From Peptoniphilaceae bacterium (GTDB taxonomy: Bacteria > Bacillota > Clostridia > Tissierellales > Peptoniphilaceae): a stretch of 50,398 bases of DNA. This document shows positions 27,186 through 35,933 of this stretch, piece after piece. The translations under genes and the position numbers were made by a program. Below the pieces are notes generated by a model. It searched no databases, was not told where the DNA came from, and was given only the letters and a program-made list of their open reading frames with translations. Position 1 is the first letter of the stretch; each line of letters starts with the position of its first letter. The stretch is from NCBI GenBank assembly GCA_022769085.1, contig JALEKO010000002.1, forward strand, positions 1 through 50,398. The letters are read 5' to 3'.

Positions 27186-27583
27186 TTTTCCTCCAAATCA
27201 TGTTTGCTAAAATTATTTGGCAATAAATCATCTATATTAAACACTTTGTAATTATTTTCATCTTTTGCAATTATAATTTCTGTTTCTTTTTTAAAAAATT
27301 CTTGCATAAACTGTCTGCAAACTCCGCATGGGTTTGTATATTCACTATCACCTACTATTACAATTTTTTCAAATTCTTTTTCTCCACAGCTAATTGCCTG
27401 AGATATAGCAGATCTTTCTGCACACAAAGTGACGGAAAATGAAGAATTTTCAATGTTTACTCCTTTGTATATATTTCCCTTTTTAGTAAGTACAACAGAA
27501 GATACTCTAAAATTTGAATATGGTGAATAAGAATTTTTTTTATTTTCAATAGCAATTCTTATTAATTCTTTATTATCAATCAT
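27182..27583 (-). CDS. cdd: Cytidine deaminase
   Basis: Deaminates cytidine and deoxycytidine in pyrimidine salvage. A homotetrameric-type 133-aa zinc enzyme with the motif CAERSAI near 53-59 (zinc Cys and catalytic Glu) and the PCGVCRQF pair near 87-94. The substrate-binding segment YSPYSNFRVSS and the NIENSSF segment are present. It is joined by ATGA overlaps to the lipid kinase/PAP2 gene before it and era after it. Confidence 0.95.
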   Translation of the reverse strand: MIDNKELIRIAIENKKNSYSPYSNFRVSSVVLTKKGNIYKGVNIENSSFSVTLCAERSAISQAISCGEKEFEKIVIVGDSEYTNPCGVCRQFMQEFFKKETEIIIAKDENNYKVFNIDDLLPNNFSKHDLEEK

Positions 27584-28335
27584 CCTATAACTCCAAAAAT
27601 AAAAATAGCAATTAAAGTCCCTAGCATTGCTCCTGCTAAAATTTCCTTAATCGAATGAATATCTGCTTCAAATCTACTTTCTGCAACAATGGTGGCAAGA
27701 ATATATAAAATTAAAGCCACTTTAGAATTGTGTGCAAATAAAGCTCCAATTGTAGCAAAACAAAATGCAACTGAAGTATGCCCACTTACTGCTCCACCAT
27801 GAAATGCACTTCCATGATCATAAAAAATCCCCTTTAAAAAAATAGTCAAAATAACAACTATAACAACAGTAATTATAGTTAAATGTTCTGGATTTTTTCT
27901 GATTTTTAAAAAAACTGAATCTGAGATATTTACAACTTTATCAAAAAAAACTAAGTATCCAACAAAAAGTGCACAAAATGATGCAACTAAAGTGGCTCCA
28001 GCTGCTACATCTTTAGCATTTTTTGCAAAAATAGAATAATTTTGATCACTTGCTAAATTTACGGCTTGTTCTATTGCTGTGTTTAAAAGTTCTGTTACCA
28101 ATACAAAAGAAACTGCAAAAACAACAAGAATCATTTCAACTCTTGAGATATTCATGAAAAGAGAAAACATCAAAATAAGTACAGAAGATATTATATGAAA
28201 CTTTACATTTTTTTCTGATTTTATTGCAAAAATTATACCATCAAATGCATAATCAAACCCCTTTACAAAACGTTCAGCTAATGTTTTACCTTCTTTTGGA
28301 TTATATTTTTCTCCATCTTTTTTATTATCGCTCAT
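27580..28335 (-). CDS. Undecaprenol/diacylglycerol kinase fused to a PAP2 phosphatase domain
   Basis: A 251-aa membrane protein with a DgkA/UdpK-type lipid kinase at the N-terminus (about 20-130: RFVKGFDYAFDGI, VTELLNTAIEQAVNLAS, AKDVAAGATLVAS) and a PAP2-like domain at the C-terminus (about 150-251: SGHTSVAFCFA, ESRFEADIHSIKEILAGAMLG). The kinase catalytic Glu in ELLNTAIE is present. The PAP2 motif SR-x5-H-x3-D has Glu at the last position. About seven membrane segments are expected. It likely recycles lipid carrier for wall synthesis. This DGK-PAP2 fusion is common in Clostridia. It sits between ybeY and cdd with ATGA overlaps at both ends. Confidence 0.88.
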   Translation of the reverse strand: MSDNKKDGEKYNPKEGKTLAERFVKGFDYAFDGIIFAIKSEKNVKFHIISSVLILMFSLFMNISRVEMILVVFAVSFVLVTELLNTAIEQAVNLASDQNYSIFAKNAKDVAAGATLVASFCALFVGYLVFFDKVVNISDSVFLKIRKNPEHLTIITVVIVVILTIFLKGIFYDHGSAFHGGAVSGHTSVAFCFATIGALFAHNSKVALILYILATIVAESRFEADIHSIKEILAGAMLGTLIAIFIFGVIG

Positions 28336-28784
28336 TTAAAAACACCTAAGTTTTTCATTATCTTTTTTTCATGAAAACGCATTTCATCTTTTTCTTCTAT
28401 ATTAATATGGTCATATCCTAAAAGATGTAGCATTGAATGACATGTCAAATACATTATTTCTCTTTCAAATGAATGACCATATTCTATTGCTTGCTCTTTT
28501 GCTCTTTTTACACAAATTACTATATCTCCAAGAAGTTTATTTTCTTCAATATCATAAAACTCATCTTCCAAAGGAAAAGATAAAACATCAGTAACTTTTT
28601 TAATATTCCTATATTTTGAATTTAAATCTTCTATCTCTTCTTCTGTTACAAAACTAACTGATATTTCATAATTTGTATCAAGATTTTGTTCTGTCAAAAC
28701 TTCAACAGCAGTTTTATTTAAAATATCTATTAAATCCTGATTTATTTCAAGACTTTCATCTCTATTATCTATTAAAAGATTCAT
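28332..28784 (-). CDS. ybeY: Endoribonuclease YbeY
   Basis: Single-strand endoribonuclease in 16S rRNA 3'-end maturation and ribosome quality control. The zinc site HSMLHLLGYDH (H-x3-H-x4-GxDH type) is intact, and NIKKVTDVLSFPLED and LLGDIVICVKRA are conserved. I chose the ATG at 28784 (150 aa, MNLLIDN) because family members start here; ATGs at 28796 and 28811 are in frame but have worse ribosome-site spacing. It overlaps the 3' end of phoH by 20 bases. The yqfF gene found between phoH and ybeY in many relatives is missing. Confidence 0.93.
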   Translation of the reverse strand: MNLLIDNRDESLEINQDLIDILNKTAVEVLTEQNLDTNYEISVSFVTEEEIEDLNSKYRNIKKVTDVLSFPLEDEFYDIEENKLLGDIVICVKRAKEQAIEYGHSFEREIMYLTCHSMLHLLGYDHINIEEKDEMRFHEKKIMKNLGVFK

Positions 28785-29742
28785 TTTCCGCTTCATACCT
28801 TCCGTAAGCATTTATAATTCTTTGTACTAAAGGATGCCTTACTACATCAATATCTGAAAAATTCATAAATTCAATTCCGTCTACTGAAGATAATATTTTT
28901 TCTGCAGCTACAAGACCAGAATTTTTACCTCTTGGCAAATCTATTTGGCTTGTATCTCCTGTGATTATAGCTTTTGACCCGTAACCAATTCTTGTAAGAA
29001 ACATTTTCATTTGCTCATAAGTAGTATTCTGTGCTTCATCTAAAATTACAAATGCATTATCAAGTGTTCTTCCTCTCATATATGCAAGTGGTGCAACCTC
29101 AATTAACCCTTTTTCTACAAAAGTTATATAGTTATCATATCCTAAAATTTCATATAAAGCATCATATAAAGGCCTTAGATATGGATCTACTTTTTCTTGT
29201 AAATCTCCAGGTAAAAATCCTAAGCTTTCTCCTGCTTCAACGGCAGGTCTTGTAAGAATAATTCTATTAACTTCGTTATTTCTAAATGACTTTATTGCCA
29301 TTGCCATAGCCAAATAAGTTTTACCAGTCCCAGCAGGACCTATTCCAAAAACAATGTCATTATTTTTAATTTTTTCAATATAATTTTTTTGACCTAAAGT
29401 TTTTGGTTTTAACGGCTTTCCAACTGCAGTTGTTGTAATTACTTCATCTAAAATTGGTTTTATAGCTTCTCTATTTTCCCTTGTAATTAAATCTATACAA
29501 TATTTTAGTGACTGATTATCAATAAAATTATCTTTTTCAATTTTAAGATATAATTGTTCAATCACTTTTTTTGCAAGTAAAACAGGGACTTCATCCCCTT
29601 CAATAGTCAATTTGCCATCTTTTAATTTTAATTTAACTGAAAGTCTTTCTTCTATATATTTTTTATTGCTGTCAAGATTACCAAAAAGAATTGCAACATA
29701 ATCTGTATTATTAATTTCAAAATCTTTTTTTATATTTATCAT
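28765..29742 (-). CDS. phoH: PhoH-like ATPase
   Basis: A cytoplasmic P-loop ATPase/putative RNA helicase of the PhoH family, genetically linked to YbeY. An N-terminal KH-like part (about 1-100) precedes the PhoH domain with Walker A GPAGTGKTYLAMA near 133-145, TRPAVEAGESLGFLPGD, Walker B FVILDEAQN near 233 and ITGDTSQIDLP near 260. At 325 aa it is full length. It begins the phoH-to-yqfL transcript. Confidence 0.95.
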   Translation of the reverse strand: MINIKKDFEINNTDYVAILFGNLDSNKKYIEERLSVKLKLKDGKLTIEGDEVPVLLAKKVIEQLYLKIEKDNFIDNQSLKYCIDLITRENREAIKPILDEVITTTAVGKPLKPKTLGQKNYIEKIKNNDIVFGIGPAGTGKTYLAMAMAIKSFRNNEVNRIILTRPAVEAGESLGFLPGDLQEKVDPYLRPLYDALYEILGYDNYITFVEKGLIEVAPLAYMRGRTLDNAFVILDEAQNTTYEQMKMFLTRIGYGSKAIITGDTSQIDLPRGKNSGLVAAEKILSSVDGIEFMNFSDIDVVRHPLVQRIINAYGRYEAENESFNR

Positions 29743-29756
29743 CCTTTCTTTAGGAT

Positions 29757-29762
29757 ATTATA
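29757..29762 (-). promoter_or_regulatory. Possible phoH promoter (-10 box)
   Basis: A TATAAT at 29757-29762 on the minus strand lies about 14 bases before the phoH start codon, right after the terminator of the upstream gene. No good -35 box is visible 16-18 bases upstream, so only the -10 element is claimed. Confidence 0.35.
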
Positions 29763-29773
29763 CTATAAAAAAC

Positions 29774-29798
29774 AAAGATAGGCATTCAACCTATCTTT
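29774..29798 (-). terminator. Terminator of the nfeD-floA unit
   Basis: AAAGATAGG (29774-29782) and CCTATCTTT (29790-29798) form a 9-bp stem with a 7-base loop, followed by GTTTTTT on the minus strand. It overlaps the TAG stop of the small basic protein gene at 29791-29793. Confidence 0.85.
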
Positions 29799-30102
29799 TT
29801 GATTTTGGATTTGATAAAATTTGCGAATAAATTACCATTTTCTTAATTTCCTTATTCTTATTTTTTTTTAAATCAGATAAAATTCCTTCTTCTTTTTTAG
29901 TATCATCATTAAAAGTTCTTTTTCTTTTATTTAAATCATTTTTTTTATTTATTACTTGATTTTCATATTTTTCTTTTGAAATATTTTTTAAATTTGTTTT
30001 TTTAAAATCACTTTTTTTCTTTTTTTTACTATTTTTATTGTCAAATTTTTCATGTTTTAATATATTTTCAAAAACTTTTTTAAGTTCTAGATTTGATTTC
30101 AT
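29791..30102 (-). CDS. Small lysine-rich protein of unknown function (YqfB position)
   Basis: A 103-aa hypothetical protein, extremely rich in Lys and Asn, with a KKKKK run near 32-36. No membrane segment, signal peptide or cysteine is present, and I recognise no domain. Its start overlaps the floA stop by one base, and a terminator overlaps its stop. In Bacillus the order is yqeZ-yqfA-yqfB-yqfC-yqfD-phoH; this gene occupies the yqfB slot, but sequence similarity to YqfB is not evident. The strong charge could mean membrane-surface or nucleic-acid binding. Confidence 0.7.
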   Translation of the reverse strand: MKSNLELKKVFENILKHEKFDNKNSKKKKKSDFKKTNLKNISKEKYENQVINKKNDLNKRKRTFNDDTKKEEGILSDLKKNKNKEIKKMVIYSQILSNPKSKR

Positions 30103-31076
30103 TATTTTTTATTTCCATCATCTTTACTCATCTCTGATATAGAATTTCTCATTTCTGTATCACTTTGTATATTTTGCATGTTATAGTAGTCCATAACTCC
30201 AAGCTTTCCTTCTCTAAAAGCTTGTGCTATAGCTTTTGGAACTTCAGCTTGAGCTTCAACAACTTTAGCTTTATTTTCCTGTTCTACTGCAATAGCTTGC
30301 ACTCTTCTTTCTTCAGCTTTTGCCTGTGCAATATTTTTATCTGCTTCAGCTCTTTCTGCTTGAAGTTTTGCCCCTATATTTTGGCCTACATTTACATCTG
30401 CAATATCTATAGATAAAATTTCAAAAGCTGTTCCACTGTCGAGTCCCTTATTTAAAACTGTTTTAGAAATTTTATCTGGGTTTTCAAGAACTTCATTATA
30501 TGTTTGTGAAGAACCTATTGTAGTTACAATTCCTTCTCCAACTCTTGCAATTACCGTTTCTTCACCAGCTCCACCAACTAACTTATCTATATCAGCTTTA
30601 ACTGTAACTTTTGCAATTGCTCTAACTTCTATTCCATCTATTGCAACTGCAGCAACTTCAGGTGTATTTATTACCTTTGGGGTTACAGAAATTCTTACGG
30701 ATTCTAAAACATTTCTTCCAGCAAGATTAATCGCAGCAGCTTTTTGAAAACCCAAATCTATATTTGCCCTTTCTGCAGCAATCATTGCATCTACAACCTG
30801 ATTTACATCTCCACCAGATAAAAAATGACTTTCTAAATCATTCATATTTATAGACAATCCTGCTTTTGTTGACTTTATCATGGCATTAACAATTAATTTA
30901 GGTTGTACTTTTCTAAATTTCATAGCAATCAAATCTATCATTCTAATTTTAACTCCAGAAGATCTTGCTGTAATCCGTAACCCGAAAGGTACAAACGAAA
31001 ATATAATCACTAAAAGGATAATCAGAACTAATAAACGACCAATTCCAAAAAATGTAGAATACAAAACATCATACAT
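30102..31076 (-). CDS. floA: Flotillin-like protein FloA
   Basis: A membrane scaffold protein of functional membrane microdomains (YqfA family). An N-terminal hydrophobic hairpin ([19 protein letters not shown], about 13-31) anchors it. A long SPFH-like region follows ([41 protein letters not shown]), then an Ala/Glu-rich coiled coil ([20 protein letters not shown], about 240-260). At about 324 aa it matches the family. I chose the ATG at 31076 because GGAGG is 7 bases upstream and it lies two bases after the nfeD stop; an in-frame TTG earlier is part of nfeD. Cotranscribed with nfeD. Confidence 0.93.
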   Translation of the reverse strand: MYDVLYSTFFGIGRLLVLIILLVIIFSFVPFGLRITARSSGVKIRMIDLIAMKFRKVQPKLIVNAMIKSTKAGLSINMNDLESHFLSGGDVNQVVDAMIAAERANIDLGFQKAAAINLAGRNVLESVRISVTPKVINTPEVAAVAIDGIEVRAIAKVTVKADIDKLVGGAGEETVIARVGEGIVTTIGSSQTYNEVLENPDKISKTVLNKGLDSGTAFEILSIDIADVNVGQNIGAKLQAERAEADKNIAQAKAEERRVQAIAVEQENKAKVVEAQAEVPKAIAQAFREGKLGVMDYYNMQNIQSDTEMRNSISEMSKDDGNKK

Positions 31077-31078
31077 AC

Positions 31079-31696
31079 TTATTCCTCCCAAATTTTTACT
31101 TTAAGTACTGAATTTTTAAGTTTAGAAACTTTTACTTTTTTTCCAATATCAATAAATTCTCCATCTGTGGTTGCATCAAAAATTTCGCCATCTATTTCAA
31201 TTTTCCCAAATGGTCTTAATGGAGATTTAGTTATTCCAATTTTATCAATTAAATCATTCCTTACAATATTACTATTAAATCCAGCATCATTCGTTAATGT
31301 GTTATTCAAAATTAAATGATTAAATAAATTTGCACTGTATCCAAATTTCATTAGTACAAAACATAATAAAAATGCTATAAAACCTGCTATTGCAAAATAA
31401 GGAATTAAATTTTTAACTACAAAAAGAGAATATAGACACAAAACTATTCCGCTTACTCCAAAAACTCCAAAACCTGGAATAAATATTTCAAATGTCAATA
31501 ATAAAATTCCTAAAACAAATAATATTATAGGAAATAAATATTCTTCATTTTGCTGATAAGTTAAATATGTAAAAACAAAATACGAAATAAAAGAAATTAT
31601 TGCAAATTGTTTTCTTTTCAATGTAAAAACAGCAAAAACAGAAGAAACAAATGCCAATATAAGAAATAAAAGTATAGCTATCTCATTAAAGTTCAT
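31079..31696 (-). CDS. NfeD-family membrane protein (short form)
   Basis: A 205-aa partner of flotillins. Several hydrophobic segments (about 5-25, 30-48, 55-75, 83-93, 97-117) precede a C-terminal OB-fold domain (about 145-205) with the family pattern [20 protein letters not shown]. It lacks the N-terminal ClpP-like protease domain found in long NfeD proteins, so it is the truncated class that probably assembles with FloA. It is the first gene of the unit; a TATAAT lies upstream (31714-31719) and AGGAGG precedes the ATG. Confidence 0.88.
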   Translation of the reverse strand: MNFNEIAILLFLILAFVSSVFAVFTLKRKQFAIISFISYFVFTYLTYQQNEEYLFPIILFVLGILLLTFEIFIPGFGVFGVSGIVLCLYSLFVVKNLIPYFAIAGFIAFLLCFVLMKFGYSANLFNHLILNNTLTNDAGFNSNIVRNDLIDKIGITKSPLRPFGKIEIDGEIFDATTDGEFIDIGKKVKVSKLKNSVLKVKIWEE

Positions 31697-31747
31697 ATCT
31701 CCTCCTTTAAATAATTATACCCATTTTATATTCTAATATAGGTAAGG

Positions 31748-31794
31748 AGAAGTATTATAAAAAATAAACTAATTATATTTTTTATAATACTTCT
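31748..31794 (-). repeat. 19-bp perfect inverted repeat at the 3' end of the riboflavin operon
   Basis: AGAAGTATTATAAAAAATA (31748-31766) and its exact complement (31776-31794) with a 9-base loop. The right arm overlaps the last codons of the HAD gene (stop at 31782-31784). There is no T-run after the stem, so it is a long A/U hairpin that may end transcription or protect the mRNA end. Confidence 0.7.
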
Positions 31795-32429
31795 AAAATA
31801 TCTTCAATACTATCTATTTTATAGTCTGCATTTTCCCCTTCATATCTATTTCCAAATCCATAATTACAAAATATGCTTTTAATATTATTTGATATTGCAG
31901 CATCTATATCATGGAATCTATCTCCTACAAATATTACTTCCTTTTTTATATTTGGTAATACTCTTTTTAGTATTTCACTTTTTGAAATATATCCAAAACT
32001 TTCTGTAGCATAAGCTTTCTTAAAATATTTTTTTATTTTATAAATTTCAAGTGCTTTATCTAAATATATATTTTTTGCATTTGAAAGTATATAGAGATCA
32101 TATTTCTGTTTTAAAAGTTCTAAAACTTTTATAGTATTTGGATATAATTTCCCAACTCCATTTTCCATAAACTTTTCCATGGAATTTCCTACGATTTTTT
32201 GAGTTTCAAGTTTTAATTTCTCATCTGCATCTTTTGCAATCAAATCATAAGCATAAGATGGCTTTTCTCCTAAAAAAATTGAAATATTTTCACGTGTAAC
32301 CTTAAAATCAAGTGCAACGTTATTTTTATTTAAATTCTCTATGCCAAGCTTAAATGCAGGATAGTATATTTCAATTGTATTGTGTAACGTTCCGTCAAAA
32401 TCAAAAATTATACTTTTAATTTTATTCAC
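31782..32429 (-). CDS. HAD-superfamily phosphatase, possibly the riboflavin-pathway phosphatase
   Basis: A 215-aa HAD hydrolase of the phosphoglycolate-phosphatase type. Motif I is [12 protein letters not shown] (nucleophile Asp in DFDGT), motif II is ILSNA, and motif IV is [12 protein letters not shown]. An alpha-helical cap is inserted between motifs I and II (about residues 15-80). It starts with GTG inside the ribH stop region (8-base overlap), so it is the last, translationally coupled gene of ribD-ribE-ribBA-ribH. Riboflavin synthesis needs a HAD phosphatase to dephosphorylate the pyrimidine intermediate after RibD; in other bacteria this is done by unlinked HAD enzymes (YcsE, YigB, YbjI). 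The context suggests this gene does it here. The substrate is an inference. Confidence 0.85.
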   Translation of the reverse strand: MNKIKSIIFDFDGTLHNTIEIYYPAFKLGIENLNKNNVALDFKVTRENISIFLGEKPSYAYDLIAKDADEKLKLETQKIVGNSMEKFMENGVGKLYPNTIKVLELLKQKYDLYILSNAKNIYLDKALEIYKIKKYFKKAYATESFGYISKSEILKRVLPNIKKEVIFVGDRFHDIDAAISNNIKSIFCNYGFGNRYEGENADYKIDSIEDILEVL

Positions 32430-32889
32430 GTATTTCTCCCATTAAATTTGCCATTTCAATTGCACTAACAGCTGCATCAAATCCTTTATTTCCCATTTTT
32501 GTTCCTGCACGCTCTATCGCCTGCTCAATATTTTCTGTAGTAAGTACTCCAAATACTATTGGAACTCCTGTTTCAAGTGAAGACGATGCAACTCCCTTTG
32601 CAACTTCAGTTGAAATAAGCTCATAGTGAGAAGTTGACCCTCTTATAACAGCTCCTAGTGCAATAAGTGCATCATACTTACCAGTTTTTGCAAGAGTCTT
32701 AGCAATTAATGGTATTTCAAAAGATCCTGGAACCCAAAAAACTTCAATGTCTTCATCATTTGCACCATGTCTTTTAAGGGCATCTATACATCCGTCTAAA
32801 AGTTTAGAAACAATAAACTCGTTGAAACGCGCTAATATTACCGCATATTTTTTACCTTTTGAATTTAAATTTGCATTGTGTATTTTCAT
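32422..32889 (-). CDS. ribH: 6,7-dimethyl-8-ribityllumazine synthase
   Basis: Condenses 5-amino-6-ribitylaminouracil with dihydroxybutanone phosphate. A 155-aa protein with the family motifs [33 protein letters not shown] near 53-67, [17 protein letters not shown] near 81-97 (catalytic-loop His in TSHYE) and [17 protein letters not shown]. Full length. It follows ribBA by 15 bases and overlaps the HAD phosphatase gene by 8. Confidence 0.97.
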   Translation of the reverse strand: MKIHNANLNSKGKKYAVILARFNEFIVSKLLDGCIDALKRHGANDEDIEVFWVPGSFEIPLIAKTLAKTGKYDALIALGAVIRGSTSHYELISTEVAKGVASSSLETGVPIVFGVLTTENIEQAIERAGTKMGNKGFDAAVSAIEMANLMGEIRE

Positions 32890-32904
32890 TTTTTATTCCT
32901 CCAA

Positions 32905-34116
32905 TTATTTTGTTTTTTGAAATTCATGTAATATATGGTTCATTTTTTCAGCTTTTGTTCTTAAGTAAAATTCATCGTTAACTGTAGAGTGTATTTCAAT
33001 TGGAACTCTTTCTTTTATTTTCATTCCAAACTCTTTAAGTGAATAAACTTTATCTGGATTATTTGTAAGAAGCCTAAGTTCTTTCACTCCTAAATCCTGT
33101 AAAATTTGAGCTCCTGTTGAATAATCTCTTGCATCTTCAGGAAAACCTAAAGCTAAATTTGCCTCAACCGTATCCATTCCTTCATCTTGAAGAGCATATG
33201 CACGTATTTTATTTACAAGGCCTATACCTCGCCCTTCCTGTCTCATGTAAAGTAAAATTCCTCGTCCTTCTTCATCAATTCTTTTCATTGCAAGATGAAG
33301 TTGATTTCCACAATCACATCTAAGAGAGCCAAAACAGTCTCCTGTTAGACATTCTGAATGAACTCTTGTAAGTACATCCATTCCATCGCCAATTTCACCT
33401 TTTACAAGAGCAATATGATGCTCACCTGTGACTTTATCAATATATGCATGAGCAATAAACTCACCGTATTTTGTTGGGAGTTTAGCACTTGCAACCTTTT
33501 TTACTATTTTTTCATGCCTTTTTCTATAGAGTAAAAGTTCTTTAGTTGTGGTAATTTTCATATTAAGTTTCTTTGCAAGTTCAAATATTTTTTCTCCACG
33601 AAGCATATGACCATCATCAGCCATAATTTCACAGCAAATTCCAACTTCTTTTAAACCTGCAATTTTTAATAGATCAACTGTTGCTTCAGTATGGCCTGCC
33701 CTTACAAATATTCCATTTTTTCTTGCAACAAGAGGAAACATATGTCCTGGGCGTCTAAAATCTTCTGGTTTTGCATCTTTTTCTGTGATTTTAACGGCTG
33801 TAAATGCCCTCTCGTAAGCTGATATTCCCGTAGTTGTATCCACATGGTCAACTGAAACTGTAAATGCTGTTTCATGATTATCGGTGTTATCCACTACCAT
33901 TTGTGGTAAATCAAGTTTTTGTGCATATTCTTTTGACATTGGCATGCATATTAGACCTTTAGCAAGAGATGCTAATGTATTTATTTTCTCTCCAGTAGCA
34001 AATTCTGCAGCAAGAATCATATCTCCTTCATTTTCTCTATCAGGGTCATCTGTTACTATAACTATTTCTTCATTACGAAGAGCTTCTGCTATTTCTTCAA
34101 TTGTATTAATTTTCAT
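32905..34116 (-). CDS. ribBA: Bifunctional 3,4-dihydroxy-2-butanone-4-phosphate synthase / GTP cyclohydrolase II
   Basis: Provides both entry branches of riboflavin synthesis. The N-terminal RibB domain (about 1-200) has [37 protein letters not shown] and GHTEATVDL. The C-terminal RibA domain (about 205-403) has the zinc ligands [18 protein letters not shown] near 255-272 and the GTP-binding [12 protein letters not shown] and [10 protein letters not shown] segments. At 403 aa it is the normal fusion. It lies 9 bases after ribE. Confidence 0.97.
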   Translation of the reverse strand: MKINTIEEIAEALRNEEIVIVTDDPDRENEGDMILAAEFATGEKINTLASLAKGLICMPMSKEYAQKLDLPQMVVDNTDNHETAFTVSVDHVDTTTGISAYERAFTAVKITEKDAKPEDFRRPGHMFPLVARKNGIFVRAGHTEATVDLLKIAGLKEVGICCEIMADDGHMLRGEKIFELAKKLNMKITTTKELLLYRKRHEKIVKKVASAKLPTKYGEFIAHAYIDKVTGEHHIALVKGEIGDGMDVLTRVHSECLTGDCFGSLRCDCGNQLHLAMKRIDEEGRGILLYMRQEGRGIGLVNKIRAYALQDEGMDTVEANLALGFPEDARDYSTGAQILQDLGVKELRLLTNNPDKVYSLKEFGMKIKERVPIEIHSTVNDEFYLRTKAEKMNHILHEFQKTK

Positions 34117-34125
34117 TTTCGCTCC

Positions 34126-34761
34126 TTAAAATCCACATTTTTTTAAAAATTCATAATCTATATCATTTTTATTTCTATTATTCAAAAATTTATAAATATA
34201 TCGTCCTATTATGTCTGTTTCAATGTTTATTAAATCTCCGACTTTTTTTGAGGCTAAATTTGTCTCTCTAATTGTTGTAGGTATTATAGAAACTTCAAAT
34301 GAACTTTTATCAACATTTGAAATTGTAAGGCTTATTCCATCAAGTGCAACAGAACCTTTTTTTACTATATATTTTAATAAACTATCATTTGTCAAAAGCT
34401 TGTAAACAATGTCATTTGAGTTTATTTTAATATTTATAATCTGACCAACTCCATCTACATGTCCTTGTACAATATGACCATTAAGTCTATCTGTTAGTAA
34501 AAGTGCTCTTTCTAAATTTAAAACATCGCCTAATTTTAAATTTTTAAAAGTTGTATTATTTATGGTTTCAAGCATTACATCTGCTTCAAAATAATTATCT
34601 TTTATATCACTAACTGTTAAACAAACTCCATTAGTTGCTATAGAATCTCCAACTTTTGTATCATTAAGTACTTTTTTTGCATTTATATTTAAAGTATATA
34701 AATTATTTTTCTTTGTAATGTTTTTTAATGTTCCAATTTCTTCAATTATTCCTGTAAAAAT
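34126..34761 (-). CDS. ribE: Riboflavin synthase, apparent ATT start codon
   Basis: Dismutates two lumazines to riboflavin and ribitylaminouracil. Two lumazine-binding repeats are present; the second starts near residue 97. The frame gives 211 aa from an ATT at 34759-34761, starting (M)FTGIIEEIGTL, exactly where the family begins (MFTGI). VGDSIATNGVCLTV and VGDLINIETDIIGRYI are conserved. No ATG, GTG or TTG occurs in frame between an upstream TAG and the ATG at 34575, and starting there would remove about 62 residues including the first repeat's core. GGAAGG lies 10 bases upstream of the ATT, and the ribD stop is 4 bases upstream, so coupled initiation at a rare ATT is the best reading; a sequencing error of ATG is the alternative. 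Confidence 0.88.
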   Translation of the reverse strand: MFTGIIEEIGTLKNITKKNNLYTLNINAKKVLNDTKVGDSIATNGVCLTVSDIKDNYFEADVMLETINNTTFKNLKLGDVLNLERALLLTDRLNGHIVQGHVDGVGQIINIKINSNDIVYKLLTNDSLLKYIVKKGSVALDGISLTISNVDKSSFEVSIIPTTIRETNLASKKVGDLINIETDIIGRYIYKFLNNRNKNDIDYEFLKKCGF

Positions 34762-34765
34762 AAGA

Positions 34766-35875
34766 TCAGATCCTTCCTATTATGAGTATATCATCAGATA
34801 TTTTTTTTAATTCTAATTCTGATAGTTTAATCACATCATTTAAATTTTCAAAATTCATTTCTCCAATTACAGGCTTTCCATCAGAGCCTATTATTTTTGG
34901 TGCAATAAATATGTAAAATTTATCCACTAAATTTTCCTTTAACATGGAGGCATTTAAAACACCACCTCCTTCAAGTAATATTGATGAGATATTAAATTCC
35001 ATAAGTTTGTTTAATAAATCTTTTAAATCAACATGACCATTTTTTTCTTCTGCAACAACTATTTTAATATTTTCTTTTGATTTTAAAATTTCATATTTTT
35101 TCTCATCAAAATTTTTGGTTGTTGCTATAATTGTAAAAGATTCTAGTTTTTCAGATAACACTTTTGAGTTAATTGGTATTTTAAGATTTGTATCTACAAT
35201 AACTCGAATTGGATTATTTCTATAATTTCCATATCTAACGTTTAAACTTGGGTTATCATTAATAACTGTGTTTATACCAACCATTACTGCATCAAGTTTT
35301 CCACGAAGTTCGTGTGAAAATTTTCGTGATGATTCAGATGTAACCCACTTTGAATCTCCTGTTTTTGTCGCGATTTTCCCATCTAATGACATTGCAGTTT
35401 TTAATACAACAAATGGTCTTTTCTTTTTAATATATGAAAAAAATCTCTCATTTAATTTAATACATTCTTCTTTCATAACATTTTCAGAAACTGAAATTCC
35501 TGCATCTTTAAGAATTCTAATTCCTCTTCCTGAAACTTTTTCAAAAGGATCTTTTGTTCCTATTACCACACGTGAAATTTTTTCTTTTATAATTCTATTA
35601 GCACATGGTGGTGTTTTGCCGTAGTGAGAACATGGTTCAAGATTTACAAAAAGTGTTGAACCTTCTAAAGTTTTTACATGATTTAATGCATTGTTTATTG
35701 CATTTACTTCAGCATGTGCCCTTCCAAACTTCTCATGATATCCTTTTCCAATTATTTCTCCATTTTTTACTATTACACAACCAACAAGCGGATTAGATAA
35801 AGTTTTTCCAATACCACCTTTAGCTAATTCAATAGCCATTTTCATGTAATAGTCATCATCAAAACTATTGTTCAT
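34766..35875 (-). CDS. ribD: Bifunctional diaminohydroxyphosphoribosylaminopyrimidine deaminase / reductase
   Basis: Second and third steps of the GTP branch of riboflavin synthesis. The N-terminal deaminase (about 1-145) has the zinc motif HAEVNAI near 47-53 and PCSHYGKTPPC near 74-84. The C-terminal reductase (about 146-369) has KTAMSLDGKIAT, SGESRK-like SESSRKF, VGINTVINDNPSLNVR and LLEGGGVLNAS. At 369 aa it is normal. The ATG at 35875 follows GGGAG by 6 bases; it lies right after the riboswitch terminator. First gene of the riboflavin operon. Confidence 0.95.
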   Translation of the reverse strand: MNNSFDDDYYMKMAIELAKGGIGKTLSNPLVGCVIVKNGEIIGKGYHEKFGRAHAEVNAINNALNHVKTLEGSTLFVNLEPCSHYGKTPPCANRIIKEKISRVVIGTKDPFEKVSGRGIRILKDAGISVSENVMKEECIKLNERFFSYIKKKRPFVVLKTAMSLDGKIATKTGDSKWVTSESSRKFSHELRGKLDAVMVGINTVINDNPSLNVRYGNYRNNPIRVIVDTNLKIPINSKVLSEKLESFTIIATTKNFDEKKYEILKSKENIKIVVAEEKNGHVDLKDLLNKLMEFNISSILLEGGGVLNASMLKENLVDKFYIFIAPKIIGSDGKPVIGEMNFENLNDVIKLSELELKKISDDILIIGRI

Positions 35876-35888
35876 TATTAACTCCCAC

Positions 35889-35914
35889 AAAAAAAGAGCC
35901 TAATTCAAGGCTCT
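35889..35914 (-). terminator. Riboswitch expression-platform terminator
   Basis: AGAGCC (35909-35914 on the minus strand) and GGCTCT (35895-35900) form a short stem followed by seven Ts, placed between the FMN aptamer and the ribD ribosome site. The arrangement indicates transcriptional attenuation by FMN. Confidence 0.85.
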
Positions 35915-35933
35915 AAAAATAAAAATATAAATT

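Noticed and set aside
34126..34575. Riboflavin synthase as a 149-aa protein starting at the ATG at 34575
   Set aside because: The upstream 62 codons in frame encode the conserved N-terminus (FTGIIEEIG, NGVCLTV), so the short form would lack most of the first lumazine-binding repeat.
34576..34768. Possible frameshift between ribD and ribE
   Set aside because: The ribE frame is continuous up to the family's first residue and only the start codon is non-canonical; no frameshift is needed.
35875..35890. Upstream TTG start for ribD at 35890
   Set aside because: It would use bases of the terminator T-run and the ribosome site; the ATG at 35875 has GGGAG at proper spacing.
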